DNA of 64,000 bases from Streptomyces misionensis. Lineage in GTDB: Bacteria > Actinomycetota > Actinomycetes > Streptomycetales > Streptomycetaceae. The DNA lies in contig NZ_FNTD01000004.1 in assembly GCF_900104815.1 (NCBI RefSeq), positions 2,434,501-2,498,500 of the forward strand, read 5' to 3'. The position numbers and the translations under genes were made by a program. Below the pieces are notes generated by a model. The model did no database searches, was not told the origin of the DNA, and saw nothing but the letters and a program-made list of their open reading frames with translations. Positions within the stretch are counted from its first letter, which is position 1, and each line of letters opens with the position of its first letter. Positions 35,634-45,529 of this stretch are shown in pieces.

Positions 35634-36122
35634 TCACAGGGAGCGGCCCATGCAGACGTCGTCCACGTAGGCGCCGTCGAGCAGGAACTCGCCGGGCAGG
35701 ACGCCCTCCACGGCGAAGCCCTCGGACTCGTAGAGCCTGCGGGCCGGGGTGTTGTGGCCGAGCACGCGCAGGGTGAGGCGGCGCGCCCCGCGCGCGCGGG
35801 CCTCGGTGACGGCGGCCCGGATCAGCGCCCGGCCCACTCCCCGGCCGCGGGCCTCCTCGGCGACCGCGAAGCCCTGGATGCTGAGCACGTGGGCGTGGGA
35901 GGCGAGCGGGATCGTCTGGGCGAGGCGGACGTAGCCGGCCACGCGCCCGTCCACCTCGGCGACGAGGAAGTCCCCGACGGGGTGGCGCTCGCCGAAGAAC
36001 GGCGGGTACGGCGGCTCGGGGCGGGGCGTGACCGCGTGCAGGGTGGACCAGAGGGACCCGTCGAGGAGGGCGAGGTGCTCGTCGTCGTCGGGCACGGCGG
36101 GGCGTATGTGCGGCTCGGGCAT
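35634..36122 (-). CDS. GNAT-family N-acetyltransferase
   Basis: The ATG at 36122 (MPEPHIRPAVPDDD) yields 162 residues. The acetyl-CoA pyrophosphate-binding motif is AEEARGRGVGRALI, preceded by beta-strand VLSIQGFAV. The C-terminal region (LRVLGHNTPARRLYESEGF) is typical of GNATs that modify small molecules or protein N-termini (RimI-like). Substrate is unknown. It converges on the MarP-like gene 17 bp apart. Confidence 0.9.
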   Translation of the reverse strand: MPEPHIRPAVPDDDEHLALLDGSLWSTLHAVTPRPEPPYPPFFGERHPVGDFLVAEVDGRVAGYVRLAQTIPLASHAHVLSIQGFAVAEEARGRGVGRALIRAAVTEARARGARRLTLRVLGHNTPARRLYESEGFAVEGVLPGEFLLDGAYVDDVCMGRSL

Positions 36123-36399
36123 GGTGATCACCTTACGGCCGCGGTTCGGGGCGGCCCAGCGGGTTTCCGCGAAGGCGGCGGGGGGCACTCTGCGAGGGCT
36201 CCGCCGTGGCGCGTGGGGGTGCTCTGCGGCCCGCGGAACGGATGTGACTGAATGCGACCTCTATGCGACCGTGCCCTGTCGATGCGCGACTCCTTACGAC
36301 CAATCACGGCACTGATACTCGACGCGAACTCGGGTATCCCTGGGGCCGGTCGGGGCGTGACGCCTCCACCGGCCGCGCAACCACAGCAGGAGGGGCCTC

Positions 36400-37764
36400 G
36401 TGCTTGAGCCCGCGAACCAGGTGGACGTCGTCATCGTGGGAGCCGGAATCGCCGGCCTCTCGGCGGCACACCGGCTCATCAGCGCAGGAGTAACGACCGC
36501 AGTCCTGGAGGCCGCCCCTTACGCGGGCGGCCGTATGTCGACGGAGAAGGTCGACGGCTTCCGGCTCGACCGCATCGGACAGCTGCTGTCCACGTCGTAT
36601 CCCGCACTCCGGCTGACCCCGGGGCTGGACTCCCTGGTCCTGCGGCGCTTCGCGCCGGGCGTCCTGCTGCACCGCGACGGGCGCGTGCACCGGGCGGGCG
36701 CGCCGGCGGGCGGAGGGAGCGCAAGGGGCGCACTCCATGTGGTGCGCGCCCTCGCGAGCGCCCCGAGGGGCGCCACGGCGCCGCCCGGCCGGGGCGGGGC
36801 GCCGGTGGGCGGGGCGATGGACCAGGCGCGGCTGGGCGCGGCACTGAGCCGGATCGCCGCGACGCCGGTCGAACGGCTCCTCGCCCGTCCCGAACTGCCC
36901 GCCGCCCAGGCGCTCGCGGCCCGGGGCGTGCCGGCCCGCACCGTCGACGGCTTCCTGCGGCCGCTGCTCGCCGCGCTGCTGTGCGACCCGGGGCTGACCA
37001 CCTCCAGCAGGTGCGCCGACCTCGCGCTGCGCGCCTTCGCGAGCGGGCGGCTGTGTGTGCCCGAGGGCGGCGCGGAGATGCTGCCGGAACTGCTCGCGCG
37101 GGCCCTGCCGCCGGGCACCGTGCACACCGGGGTGCGGGTCACCTCGGTCTCCACGACCTCGGTGGCCACCGCCGAGCACGGGGAGATCCGCTGCCGGGCG
37201 GTGCTGCTGGCGACCGACGCGCGCGCCGCGGCCGAACTGCTGCCGGGGCTCAGGGTGCCGGAGTTCCACCCGGTGACCGTGGTCCACCACACCACGGACG
37301 AGCCCGCGGCGGCGTTCGCCACCGGGTCGTCGCTGCTGCTGGACGCGGACCGGGGCGGGCCGGTGGCGCACACCTCGGTGCTCAGCAACGTGGACCCGAG
37401 CCGGGCGCCGGCCGGGCGGGTGCTGATCTCCTCGACGGTGCTCGGCACGCCGCCGGAGGGCGTGGACACCGCGGTGCGCATCCACCTCTCGCGGCTGTAC
37501 GGCACCTCCACGCGCCGCTGGGAGACGCTGGCCGTGCACCACACCCCGGAGGCGATACCGGTGATGCGCCCGCCGCACGACCTGCGGCGCCCGGTACGGC
37601 TCCTGGCCGGCCTCTACGTCTGCGGCGACCACCGCGACACCAGCACCGTCCAGGGCGCCCTGCACTCCTCCCACCGGGCCGTGCGGGCCCTGTTGACCGA
37701 TCTGGGCGCCGCCGGCTCCATCCACCGGGCCGACCCCGCGCCCACGCTGCCCGAGGCGGCCTGA
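36400..37764 (+). CDS. NAD(P)/FAD-dependent amine-oxidase-like protein
   Basis: The GTG at 36400 follows AGGAGGGG. The 454-residue protein has an N-terminal dinucleotide-binding motif (VIVGAGIAGLSAAHRL) and a C-terminal FAD motif (LYVCGDHRDTSTVQGALHS), as in phytoene desaturase and protoporphyrinogen-oxidase-like flavoproteins. Substrate is unknown. A Gly/Ala-rich insertion (about 105-145) looks linker-like. The 277-bp upstream region is relatively AT-rich around 36240-36315 and probably contains its promoter. Confidence 0.88.
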   Translation: MLEPANQVDVVIVGAGIAGLSAAHRLISAGVTTAVLEAAPYAGGRMSTEKVDGFRLDRIGQLLSTSYPALRLTPGLDSLVLRRFAPGVLLHRDGRVHRAGAPAGGGSARGALHVVRALASAPRGATAPPGRGGAPVGGAMDQARLGAALSRIAATPVERLLARPELPAAQALAARGVPARTVDGFLRPLLAALLCDPGLTTSSRCADLALRAFASGRLCVPEGGAEMLPELLARALPPGTVHTGVRVTSVSTTSVATAEHGEIRCRAVLLATDARAAAELLPGLRVPEFHPVTVVHHTTDEPAAAFATGSSLLLDADRGGPVAHTSVLSNVDPSRAPAGRVLISSTVLGTPPEGVDTAVRIHLSRLYGTSTRRWETLAVHHTPEAIPVMRPPHDLRRPVRLLAGLYVCGDHRDTSTVQGALHSSHRAVRALLTDLGAAGSIHRADPAPTLPEAA

Positions 37765-37776
37765 GCCGGCGGCGCC

Positions 37777-39252
37777 TCAGCCCAGCACCGCCGCCTTCTC
37801 CCGGTAGGACCTGACCGGGGCGGCGTCCTTGTGGGGCTCCAGGCGGCGTTCGAAGTCGCGGATGTACTCGATGGCCCGGGCGCTGCGCATGTCGGCCGCC
37901 TGGGCCGCGGCCTCGGCCGCCAGCGCACAGGCCTGGTCGAGTTCGCCGAGGCCGAGCCGGGCCGTGGCGAGCACGACCCGGCAGAACAGCCGGCTGCGGG
38001 CGTACGCCGGGGACCGCAACTGGAGGGACCGCTCGGCGTGCTGGGCGGCCGCCCGGTACTGCTGGAGGTCCCGGTGGCAGTGCCCCAGCTCGTCCGCGAG
38101 CTGCGCCTCGTCGAAGAACCGCGCCCAGTACGGCACGTCGTCCCCGGGCCGGGCCGCCTCCAGCGCGCGCTCGGCCCGCACCAGCGCCGCGGTGCACGCC
38201 CGCACCTCCCCGAGCACCGCGTGCGCCCGGGCCTCGGCCGCGTGCAGCAGCGACTGCACCGCCGGCGGCCCGCCGGTGCCGATCCCCTGCTGGGCGACCC
38301 GCGCCAGCTGCACGGCCTCCCTGCCGTGCCCGAGGTAGACGGCCTGCCGGCTCATGGTGACCAGCACGAAGGAGCCGTAGGGCCGGTCCCCCGCGGCCTG
38401 GGCCAGCCGCAGGGCCTGCACAAAGTACCGCTGGGCCAGCCCGTGCGCGGCGATGTCGTACGACGTCCAGCCCGCGAGCCGGGTCAGATCGGCGGCGGCC
38501 GCGAACAGCCGCCGCCCGGTCTGCTCGTCGTAGCTGCCGCGCAGCATCGGCTCGCACTCGTGCTCCAGGTAGCGCACCAGCGCCTGCCGGGCGTGCCCGC
38601 CCCCGAACCGGTCGTCCAGGGCGCGGAACAGCTCGCCCACCGAGCGCAGCGCCGCGATGTCGCCGCCGCCGACCCGGTGGCCGGGGACGCGCTCCAGCGG
38701 TCCGCGCGCCCGCGTCCGGGCCACCGGCGCCGCCGGGCCGCGCGCCGGCGCACCGAGCCCGGCCGGCCGGCCCTGCGCGGGCACCCGGGGCGCCGGTTCC
38801 CGGGCCACCCGGTCGTCGGGCCGGCCGATCAGCCAGTCCCGGCTGGGCACGACGAGCCCAGCCGGGGTGAAGGCGATCTTGCGCAGCTCCGCATGGCTGC
38901 CGGAGTCCTTGCGCCACAGCCCGCCGACGATGTCCACGGCCTCCTCCGGGGTGGCCGCGAACTCCAGCCCGGCGTACACCGGCGCACACGCGTCCAGGCC
39001 GAGATCCTGCGCCGTGAGCCGGCGTCCGAGCCGGCGGGTGAAGACCTCGGCGATCAGGGCGGGGGTCGTGCCCCGGGGCTGCTGACCGCGCAGCCAGCGG
39101 GTGACGGAGGTCTTGTCGTATCTCAGGTCCAGCCCGTGTTCGAGGCCGAGCTGGTCGACGCGCCGGGCCAGACCCGCGTTGGAGAACCCCGCCTCTGCGA
39201 TGAGCGCGGCGAGCTGACGGTTGGGGGTGCGCTGCGCGGGTCGGTCCGTCAT
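37777..39252 (-). CDS. HTH/TPR regulatory protein, Streptomyces type
   Basis: This 491-residue protein has an N-terminal DNA-binding-like region (residues 8-75; [29 protein letters not shown]). A Pro/Arg-rich linker (about 140-200) follows, then a long helical repeat region (about 210-480) that reads as TPR-like. This is the layout of the large family of Streptomyces regulators related to NsdA-type differentiation regulators. The specific target is unknown. It converges on the amine-oxidase gene (12 bp apart) and is divergent from lipB (229 bp). Confidence 0.85.
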   Translation of the reverse strand: MTDRPAQRTPNRQLAALIAEAGFSNAGLARRVDQLGLEHGLDLRYDKTSVTRWLRGQQPRGTTPALIAEVFTRRLGRRLTAQDLGLDACAPVYAGLEFAATPEEAVDIVGGLWRKDSGSHAELRKIAFTPAGLVVPSRDWLIGRPDDRVAREPAPRVPAQGRPAGLGAPARGPAAPVARTRARGPLERVPGHRVGGGDIAALRSVGELFRALDDRFGGGHARQALVRYLEHECEPMLRGSYDEQTGRRLFAAAADLTRLAGWTSYDIAAHGLAQRYFVQALRLAQAAGDRPYGSFVLVTMSRQAVYLGHGREAVQLARVAQQGIGTGGPPAVQSLLHAAEARAHAVLGEVRACTAALVRAERALEAARPGDDVPYWARFFDEAQLADELGHCHRDLQQYRAAAQHAERSLQLRSPAYARSRLFCRVVLATARLGLGELDQACALAAEAAAQAADMRSARAIEYIRDFERRLEPHKDAAPVRSYREKAAVLG

Positions 39253-39481
39253 CTGTGGTGCGGTCTCCTGCCTCCGGGCCAGTGAAGTGCCGGGATTGCC
39301 TGTGAGCAGCCCATTTGGCCGTACGAACGGCGCGAATGTAGCGGAGAGTGAACACCGGCTCGGATGCTTCAGCGTTCATTCATCCGTTCGTGTGAGGGCC
39401 GCCCGCAGGGCTGACGCGCCACGGACGGACGTACAGTGGCGTGGGCGCGTGACATGCCTGACACCGAGGGAGGCGCTTGCC

Positions 39482-40279
39482 GTGAGTGAGTTGCGGTTCG
39501 TCCGCATGGGGTTCGGCGCGGATGCCGTCGACTACCAGGAGGCCTGGGACGAGCAGCGCCGCGTGCACGCGGCCCGGTTCGCCGGTGAGATCCCGGACAC
39601 CGTGCTGCTCCTGGAGCACCCGCCGGTGTACACGGCCGGGCGGCGCACCGAGGACAGCGAGCGTCCGCTGGACGGCACCCCGGTCATCGACGTGGACCGC
39701 GGCGGCAAGATCACCTGGCACGGCCCGGGCCAGCTGGTGGGCTACCCCATCCAGCAGCTCCCGCGCCCGGTGGACGTCGTCGCGCACGTGCGGCGCCTCG
39801 AGGAGGCCCTGATCCGCACCTGCGCCGAGTTCGGCCTGGAGACCACCCGGGTCGAGGGCCGCAGCGGCGTCTGGGTGCTCGGCGACCCCCTCGAGCAGCG
39901 GCCCTCGCTCGGCGGCCTCTCCCTCGACTTCGACCCGCGGCTGACCGACGAGGAGTTCGACCCCCGGCTGAACGGCCCCGAGTACGCCCCGTCCAACGCG
40001 GGTCAGCGCCGCGAGGACCGCAAGATCGCCCAGATCGGCATCCGCGTCGCCAAGGGCGTCACCATGCACGGCTTCTCGTTCAACGTGAACCCCGACATGA
40101 AGTGGTTCGACCGCATCATCCCGTGCGGCATCCGCGACGCGGGCGTGGCCTCCCTCGCCGGGGAGCTGGGCCGCGAGATCACCGTCGAGGAGGTCGTACC
40201 GGTGGTGGAGAAGCACCTGCGCGAGGTCCTGGAGAACGCGGACCTGCGGCCGAGGCCGATCGAGAAGGCGTCGGCCTGA
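39482..40279 (+). CDS. lipB: Octanoyl-ACP:protein octanoyltransferase
   Basis: LipB moves octanoyl from ACP to the lipoyl lysine of E2 and GcvH proteins, the first step of lipoate assembly. The GTG at 39482 has GAGGGAGG upstream. Key motifs in the 265-residue product are [17 protein letters not shown], a region with the catalytic lysine ([16 protein letters not shown]) and the active-site cysteine in [13 protein letters not shown]. It lies 116 bp before lipA. The client E2 is encoded at 26 kb in the same window. Confidence 0.96.
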   Translation: MSELRFVRMGFGADAVDYQEAWDEQRRVHAARFAGEIPDTVLLLEHPPVYTAGRRTEDSERPLDGTPVIDVDRGGKITWHGPGQLVGYPIQQLPRPVDVVAHVRRLEEALIRTCAEFGLETTRVEGRSGVWVLGDPLEQRPSLGGLSLDFDPRLTDEEFDPRLNGPEYAPSNAGQRREDRKIAQIGIRVAKGVTMHGFSFNVNPDMKWFDRIIPCGIRDAGVASLAGELGREITVEEVVPVVEKHLREVLENADLRPRPIEKASA

Positions 40280-40395
40280 CCGACCCCGCCGAGGGGAATG
40301 TGCCCTGCGGTCATGAGGTTGTCTCATCGCCAGGGCGTGAAGAACACGGGCGTACCCTGGGGAACGCCGAAGAATCAAAGCTGAGGGAGCCGGTC

Positions 40396-41361
40396 GTGTC
40401 CGCAGTCGCACCCGACGGACGCAAATTGCTGCGCCTGGAGGTCCGCAACAGCCAGACCCCCATCGAGCGCAAGCCCGAGTGGATCAAGACCCGGGCGAAA
40501 ATGGGCCCCGAGTACACCAAGATGCAGAACCTCGTGAAGAGCGAGGGCCTGCACACGGTCTGCCAGGAAGCCGGCTGCCCCAACATCTACGAGTGCTGGG
40601 AGGACCGCGAGGCGACCTTCCTCATCGGCGGCGACCAGTGCACCCGGCGCTGTGACTTCTGCCAGATCGACACCGGCAAGCCCGAGGCGCTGGACCGCGA
40701 CGAGCCCCGCCGCGTCGGCGAGTCCGTGGTCACCATGGACCTCAACTACGCCACCATCACCGGCGTCGCCCGCGACGACCTCGACGACGGCGGCGCCTGG
40801 CTGTACGCCGAGACGGTGCGCCAGATCCACCGGCAGACGGCCGGGCGCGAGGGCGGCCGCACCAAGGTCGAGCTGCTGGCCCCGGACTTCAACGCGGTCC
40901 CGGAGCAGCTGGCCGAGGTCTTCGACTCCCGCCCCGAGGTCTTCGCGCACAACGTGGAGACCGTGCCCCGGATCTTCAAGCGGATCCGCCCCGGCTTCCG
41001 CTACGAGCGCTCCCTGAGGGTGATCACCGAGGCCCGCGACTTCGGCCTGGTCACCAAGTCCAACCTGATCCTCGGCATGGGCGAGACCCGCGAGGAGATC
41101 AGCGAGGCGCTGAAGCAGCTGCACGAGGCCGGCTGCGAGCTGATCACCATCACCCAGTACCTGCGCCCCTCCGTGCGCCACCACCCGGTGGAGCGCTGGG
41201 TCAAGCCGCAGGAGTTCGTGGAGCTGAAGGAGGAGGCCGAGCAGATCGGCTTCTCCGGTGTGATGTCCGGCCCGCTGGTGCGCTCCTCGTACCGCGCCGG
41301 CCGCCTGTACCAGATGGCGATCGAGAAGCGGGGCAGCTACGTCGCCAGCCAGGCGGTGTGA
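40396..41361 (+). CDS. lipA: Lipoyl synthase (radical SAM)
   Basis: The GTG at 40396 with GGGAG gives 321 residues. LipA inserts two sulfurs into the octanoyl group using two [4Fe-4S] clusters. The radical-SAM motif is [10 protein letters not shown], the auxiliary cluster binds [12 protein letters not shown], and the C-terminal serine ligand region is [11 protein letters not shown]. All are intact. It is co-oriented with lipB 116 bp upstream. It depends on Fe-S assembly, and the ErpA-like carrier at 3.8 kb may supply it. Confidence 0.97.
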   Translation: MSAVAPDGRKLLRLEVRNSQTPIERKPEWIKTRAKMGPEYTKMQNLVKSEGLHTVCQEAGCPNIYECWEDREATFLIGGDQCTRRCDFCQIDTGKPEALDRDEPRRVGESVVTMDLNYATITGVARDDLDDGGAWLYAETVRQIHRQTAGREGGRTKVELLAPDFNAVPEQLAEVFDSRPEVFAHNVETVPRIFKRIRPGFRYERSLRVITEARDFGLVTKSNLILGMGETREEISEALKQLHEAGCELITITQYLRPSVRHHPVERWVKPQEFVELKEEAEQIGFSGVMSGPLVRSSYRAGRLYQMAIEKRGSYVASQAV

Positions 41362-41603
41362 GCGGCGCCCGGTTCCGGACGTGTGAATTCGCGCACAAGT
41401 GATTACCGGCCAGTAGTGGCCGACTCGACGCGGTCCTGACCGTCCTCGCTGATGAGGGCGCCCGTCAGGGCCGCGTCGGCGTTCGCGGCCGCCCCATCGA
41501 GGTTTCACCGGCGTTTGACCGGTCGGACACGCCCTGGTAACACCGTTCAGTGACGCTCTTATCACGATTCGTACACCGCCCGCTCCCAGGGGGTATCCCG
41601 GTC

Positions 41604-41801
41604 ATGCAGGCCCCGCCGGTACGCGCCACCGCCCTCCCGTCCCTCACCGACGCCCTGCGCGCCGTCGAGTCGCTGCTGATGAGCGGCGGCCAGCGCACGG
41701 CCCGCCGCAACGCCTGGAACTCCGTCCTGGAGGACCGCCGCCGGGCCAGGGACCGGGTGGAGGCGCAGCGCTTCCTGGAGCGGTCCGCGGACCGCCGGTA
41801 A
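41604..41801 (+). CDS. Small conserved protein of unknown function (65 aa)
   Basis: The ATG at 41604 was chosen because AGGGGG lies about 10 nt upstream, and the longer frame from 41550 lacks a ribosome binding site. The product is basic and probably one helical bundle (LTDALRAVESLLM; RRARDRVEAQRFLE). Homologues are found next to lipA and DUF4191 in Streptomyces (from memory). Function is unknown. Confidence 0.7.
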   Translation: MQAPPVRATALPSLTDALRAVESLLMSGGQRTARRNAWNSVLEDRRRARDRVEAQRFLERSADRR

Positions 41802-41875
41802 CGCCCCGCGCGCACGAGCCGCCCGCGCGGGCACTGCCGTCGTCCGCGCTCCCGGGGCCACGTAGACTTCGTGGC

Positions 41876-42577
41876 ATGGCGAGGAAGGAAACCGCGGCGG
41901 ACGCCGCGAATGCCGGGCGACTGAAGCAGATCGCCCTCACGTACCGGATGACCCGCAAGGTCGACACCAAGATCGGCCTGGTGCTCGCGGCCGTCGGTCT
42001 CGGCACGCTCGCGGTGTTCCTCGTGATCGGCTTCTTGATCGGCCACCCGGTGTACCTGGGCGTCTTCGGTCTGCTGGTCGGCCTGCTGGCGACGGCGGTG
42101 GTGTTCGGCCGCCGGGCCGAGCGGGCGGCCTTCGGTCAGATGGAGGGCCAGCCGGGCGCCGCGGCGGCGGTGCTGGACAACGTCGGCCGGGGCTGGACCA
42201 CCACCCCGGCGGTGGCGATGAACCGCAGCCAGGACGTCGTGCACCGCGCGGTCGGCAAGGCCGGCATCGTGCTGGTCGCCGAGGGCAACCCGAACCGGGT
42301 GAAGAGCCTGCTGGCCGCCGAGAAGAAGAAGATGAACCGCATCGTCGCCGACGTCCCGGTGCACGACATCATCGTGGGCACCGGCGAGGGCCAGGTCGAG
42401 CTGAAGAAGCTGCGCACCACCATGCTCAAGTACCCGCGCGTGCTCACCGGCCCCCAGGTCACCGCCACCAACGACCGGCTGCGCGCCCTGGGCGACCTGA
42501 TGAGCAACATGCCGGTGCCGAAGGGCCCGATGCCCAAGGGCATGAAGCTGCCGAAGGGCGGCCCGCGCGGCCGCTAG
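41876..42577 (+). CDS. DUF4191 membrane protein
   Basis: The 233-residue protein has a basic N-terminus, two close membrane helices (about residues 35-78, VLAAVGLGTLAVFLVIGFLI and YLGVFGLLVGLLATAVVF), then a cytoplasmic domain rich in Lys/Arg with AEKKKMNRI. The C-terminus is Gly/Pro/Met-rich (MPVPKGPMPKGMKLPKGG). DUF4191 is an actinobacterial family of unknown role, conserved beside lipA and glnA. It converges on the RDD gene, separated by a strong hairpin. Confidence 0.9.
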   Translation: MARKETAADAANAGRLKQIALTYRMTRKVDTKIGLVLAAVGLGTLAVFLVIGFLIGHPVYLGVFGLLVGLLATAVVFGRRAERAAFGQMEGQPGAAAAVLDNVGRGWTTTPAVAMNRSQDVVHRAVGKAGIVLVAEGNPNRVKSLLAAEKKKMNRIVADVPVHDIIVGTGEGQVELKKLRTTMLKYPRVLTGPQVTATNDRLRALGDLMSNMPVPKGPMPKGMKLPKGGPRGR

Positions 42578-42591
42578 GCCCCACGACGCGC

Positions 42592-42639
42592 TACGACGAA
42601 GGGGGCGCCGGTGTGACACCGGGCGCCCCCTTCGTCGTA
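42592..42639. terminator. Bidirectional terminator between DUF4191 and RDD genes
   Basis: An 18-bp perfect stem (42592-42609 with 42622-42639) has a further 4-bp inner stem. It ends both convergent genes. Confidence 0.85.
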
Positions 42640-42657
42640 CCCGCGCGGTACGGCCGC

Positions 42658-43125
42658 TCAGGCGCGGACCTCGACGGTCTTGGCGAGCCGGTCGTGCAGG
42701 CCGCGGCCGTCGCGGTCCCAGACCAGGGCGGGGATGGCGAGGCAGAGCAGGACCGTGCGCAGCAGCGAACGCAGCGGGTTGACGGTGCCGGTCTCCAGGG
42801 CCACGACCCGGATGCCGAACAGGCGCTTGCCCGGGGTGAAGCCGATGGTGCCGACCGTCAGGACGCTCATCACGAAGAAGACGCCGAGCGCCCAGTTGCT
42901 GGTGGCCTGGCTGTAGCCGTGCGTGATCAGGCTGTATGCGATCAGGACGCTGAGGCCCCAGTCCACCGCGATGGCGCCGAGTCGCCTGCCGGGCCGGGCG
43001 AGGGAGTTCGGCCCGTCCTCCGGCAGACCCAGCTGTTCGCCCCGGTACCCGAAGTCCGCGCCGGCCTCTTCCATGGCCGCGCGCGGGCCGGAGAGCCACG
43101 ATCCGATTGCCTGCCTGTTGTCCAC
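42658..43125 (-). CDS. RDD-family membrane protein
   Basis: The 155-residue protein matches the RDD family: Arg/Asp residues around the first helix (RPGRRLGAIAVDWGLSVLIAYSL), a later GFTPGKRLFGIRVV, and a C-terminal segment ending WDRDGRGLHDRLAKTVEV. Three hydrophobic helices are visible. RDD proteins are of unknown or transport-related function. It is divergent from glnA, with a 211-bp gap that contains the GlnR box. Confidence 0.92.
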   Translation of the reverse strand: MDNRQAIGSWLSGPRAAMEEAGADFGYRGEQLGLPEDGPNSLARPGRRLGAIAVDWGLSVLIAYSLITHGYSQATSNWALGVFFVMSVLTVGTIGFTPGKRLFGIRVVALETGTVNPLRSLLRTVLLCLAIPALVWDRDGRGLHDRLAKTVEVRA

Positions 43126-43201
43126 CCGACCACGGTACTGCGTCCGTATATGACCGGGGGACGCCGGGGTATCCGGGGGCTACGGTGGGAAGCGTGGCCG
43201 G

Positions 43202-43239
43202 TTAACTTCTGCGAAACAATCGGGTCACGCCGGAGAAAT
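43202..43239 (+). promoter_or_regulatory. GlnR operator upstream of glnA
   Basis: Four 5-mers in register with 6-bp spacers read TTAAC, GAAAC, GTCAC and GAAAT at 43202, 43213, 43224 and 43235. This fits the established actinobacterial GlnR box (gTnAc-n6-GaAAc repeated). GlnR activates nitrogen-assimilation genes under nitrogen limitation. The box is 98 bp upstream of the glnA ATG. Confidence 0.85.
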
Positions 43240-43336
43240 CACCCGTCCCTAGGGTCAGGACGAACGTGCGCCACCGCACTGGCCGCACGAACGATCTACC
43301 ACCCCGGCGAGGACGGTCGGGAGTAGGAGGAGCTGG

Positions 43337-44746
43337 ATGTTCCAGAACGCCGACGAGGCCAAGAAGTTCATCGCGGACGAGGACGTCAAGTTCGTCGACG
43401 TCCGCTTCTGCGACCTGCCGGGCGTCATGCAGCACTTCACGGTGCCCGTCGAGGCGTTCGACCCGGACGAGGAGCTGGCCTTCGACGGATCGTCGATCCG
43501 CGGTTTCCAGGCCATCCACGAGTCGGACATGGCGCTGCGTGCCGACCTGTCCACGTCCCGTGTCGACCCGTTCCGCCGGGACAAGACGCTCAACATCAAC
43601 TTCTTCATCCACGACCCGATCACGGGCGAGCAGTACTCCCGTGACCCGCGCAACGTGGCCCGCAAGGCCGAGGCCTACCTCGCCTCCACCGGCATCGCGG
43701 ACACCGCGTTCTTCGGCCCCGAGGCCGAGTTCTACGTCTTCGACTCGGTGCGCTTCCAGACCAGCGCCAACGAGTCCTTCTACCACATCGACTCCGAGGC
43801 GGGCGCCTGGAACACCGGTGCGGTGGAGAACAACCGCGGCTACAAGGTCCGCTACAAGGGCGGCTACTTCCCAGTCGCGCCGGTGGACCACTTCGCGGAC
43901 CTGCGCGCGGAGATCTCCCTGGAGCTGGAGAAGTCCGGCCTGAAGGTGGAGCGCCAGCACCACGAGGTGGGCACGGCCGGCCAGGCGGAGATCAACTACA
44001 AGTTCAACACGCTGCTCGCCGCCGCCGACGACCTCCAGCTCTTCAAGTACATCGTGAAGAACGTCGCCTGGCGCAACGGCAAGACCGCGACCTTCATGCC
44101 GAAGCCGATCTTCGGTGACAACGGCTCGGGCATGCACGTCCACCAGTCGCTGTGGAGCAACGGCGACCCGCTGTTCTACGACGAGGCCGGCTACGCGGGC
44201 CTGTCGGACATGGCCCGCTACTACATCGGCGGCATCCTCAAGCACGCCCCGTCGCTGCTGGCCTTCACCAACCCGACGGTGAACTCCTACCACCGCCTGG
44301 TGCCGGGCTTCGAGGCGCCGATCAACCTGGTGTACTCGCAGCGCAACCGCTCCGCCGCGATGCGCATCCCGATCACCGGCTCCAACCCGAAGGCCAAGCG
44401 CGTCGAGTTCCGCGCGCCCGACTCCTCCGGCAACCCGTACCTGGCCTTCTCGGCCCTCCTCCTCGCGGGCCTGGACGGCATCAAGAACAAGATCGAGCCG
44501 GCCGAGCCGATCGACAAGGACCTCTACGAGCTGGCTCCCGAGGAGCACGCGAGCGTCGCCCAGGTCCCGACCTCCCTCGGCGCCGTCCTCGACGCGCTGG
44601 AGGCGGACCACGAGTTCCTGCTCCAGGGCGACGTCTTCACGTCCGACCTGATCGAGACCTGGATCGACCTCAAGCGCACCCAGGAGATCGCCCCGCTGGC
44701 CCTGCGCCCGCACCCGCACGAGTTCGAGCTGTACTTCGACGTGTGA
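43337..44746 (+). CDS. glnA: Glutamine synthetase type I
   Basis: The ATG at 43337 follows TAGGAGGAG and gives 469 residues. Signature motifs are [26 protein letters not shown], the ATP-binding [18 protein letters not shown], and the [16 protein letters not shown] region. The adenylylation tyrosine occurs in [14 protein letters not shown], so activity is likely to be switched by GlnE, as in the beta-type GSI of actinobacteria. A GlnR box lies in the promoter. The dodecameric enzyme makes glutamine from glutamate and ammonia. A type II enzyme is encoded at 59.6 kb. Confidence 0.98.
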   Translation: MFQNADEAKKFIADEDVKFVDVRFCDLPGVMQHFTVPVEAFDPDEELAFDGSSIRGFQAIHESDMALRADLSTSRVDPFRRDKTLNINFFIHDPITGEQYSRDPRNVARKAEAYLASTGIADTAFFGPEAEFYVFDSVRFQTSANESFYHIDSEAGAWNTGAVENNRGYKVRYKGGYFPVAPVDHFADLRAEISLELEKSGLKVERQHHEVGTAGQAEINYKFNTLLAAADDLQLFKYIVKNVAWRNGKTATFMPKPIFGDNGSGMHVHQSLWSNGDPLFYDEAGYAGLSDMARYYIGGILKHAPSLLAFTNPTVNSYHRLVPGFEAPINLVYSQRNRSAAMRIPITGSNPKAKRVEFRAPDSSGNPYLAFSALLLAGLDGIKNKIEPAEPIDKDLYELAPEEHASVAQVPTSLGAVLDALEADHEFLLQGDVFTSDLIETWIDLKRTQEIAPLALRPHPHEFELYFDV

Positions 44747-44753
44747 TGTGGCC

Positions 44754-44785
44754 CCGGGCCGGAGCGGGCAGCCGCTCCGGCCCGG
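44754..44785 (+). terminator. Terminator after glnA
   Basis: A perfect 14-bp stem (44754-44767 with 44772-44785) has a 4-nt loop. Two further hairpins follow at 44795-44843 and 44888-44919. Confidence 0.75.
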
Positions 44786-44887
44786 ACCGTCCGTGGGCCG
44801 TCGGCCGTGTTCTTCCCGCGTGGAAAGGCACGGCCGACGGCCCGCGCGCGTGTGCGCATGCGTCGACGGCACAGGTGCCCGCACGCA

Positions 44888-44919
44888 CCGGGGCCGCCTC
44901 CCGTGGGAGGCGGCCCCGG
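44888..44919 (-). terminator. Terminator-like hairpin downstream of the small secreted protein gene
   Basis: Arms at 44888-44902 and 44905-44919 form a near-perfect stem with a very tight loop, just beyond the stop of the gene on the minus strand. Confidence 0.55.
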
Positions 44920-44947
44920 CCGTGTCCGTGCGACGGTTCGGTGCCGG

Positions 44948-45202
44948 TCAGGGCACCACGACCACCACGACCGGCGTGTTGCCGTAGCCGAAGCGGTTGA
45001 AGCCGTTGTTGAAGAAGAAGCCGCCGCGGTCGAAGCCCCGGTTGAAGCCGAAGCAGTTGTGGCCGTAGCAGCCCCGGTTCGTCGTCACGTGGGTCTGGGT
45101 GGCCGCCGACGCGGACCCGGCGGTGGCGATGGTGGCTCCGCCTGCCAGCAGAACGCCGACGGCGGACACCGCGGCGAGACGCCTCGCGCGCTGTGCTTTC
45201 AT
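44948..45202 (-). CDS. Small secreted Gly/Phe/Asn-rich protein
   Basis: The ATG at 45202 (MKAQRARRLAAVSAVGV) with a GGAGGGC ribosome binding site gives 84 residues. A clear Sec signal peptide ends near TAGSASA. The mature part of about 50 residues has two cysteines (RGCYGHNCFGF), repeats of aromatic and glycine residues (NRGFDRGGFFFNNGFNRF) and an all-valine end before the final Pro. It is not a typical chaplin, since it lacks the chaplin hydrophobic core. It could be a surface-active or disulfide-bonded wall protein. Function is unknown. Confidence 0.75.
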   Translation of the reverse strand: MKAQRARRLAAVSAVGVLLAGGATIATAGSASAATQTHVTTNRGCYGHNCFGFNRGFDRGGFFFNNGFNRFGYGNTPVVVVVVP

Positions 45203-45529
45203 CGAACTGCCCTCCTTCCATTCCTCCCGCGCCGCCTCGGGCGCGGAAAGACGGCCGCGGCTCCGCCGTGGGCGGGACGCGGTCTGGGTGGTGCCGCCTG
45301 GATTCAGGAAGCAGGGCTGACGTTCCCCTGGTCGGCGGGGATGGCGCACGTCCGGCGCACCCTGCGGCGCGGCTCTGCTGAAAATGCTAGCGGCCGGGTG
45401 CGGACCCGGCATCCGGACGCGGGGCGGCCCCGGCCCGGGGAGGCTGTGCAACCTTTCGGCCGTCCCGTGATTCCTACTTCCGGGGATCATGCTCCCCGCA
45501 CGCGCCGAACGAGAGAGGTCGACCGGGCA
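45203..45529. other. Gap between divergent small genes
   Basis: This 327-bp region separates the secreted-protein gene (minus) from the membrane-protein gene (plus). It contains an inverted GC-rich repeat near 45225-45250 and an AT-richer AATGCTAGC near 45385. No gene is supported. Confidence 0.5.

Noticed and set aside
44948..45202. Chaplin (ChpD-H type) assignment for the small secreted protein
   Set aside because: It lacks the conserved chaplin core and spacing of cysteines; only size and secretion are similar.
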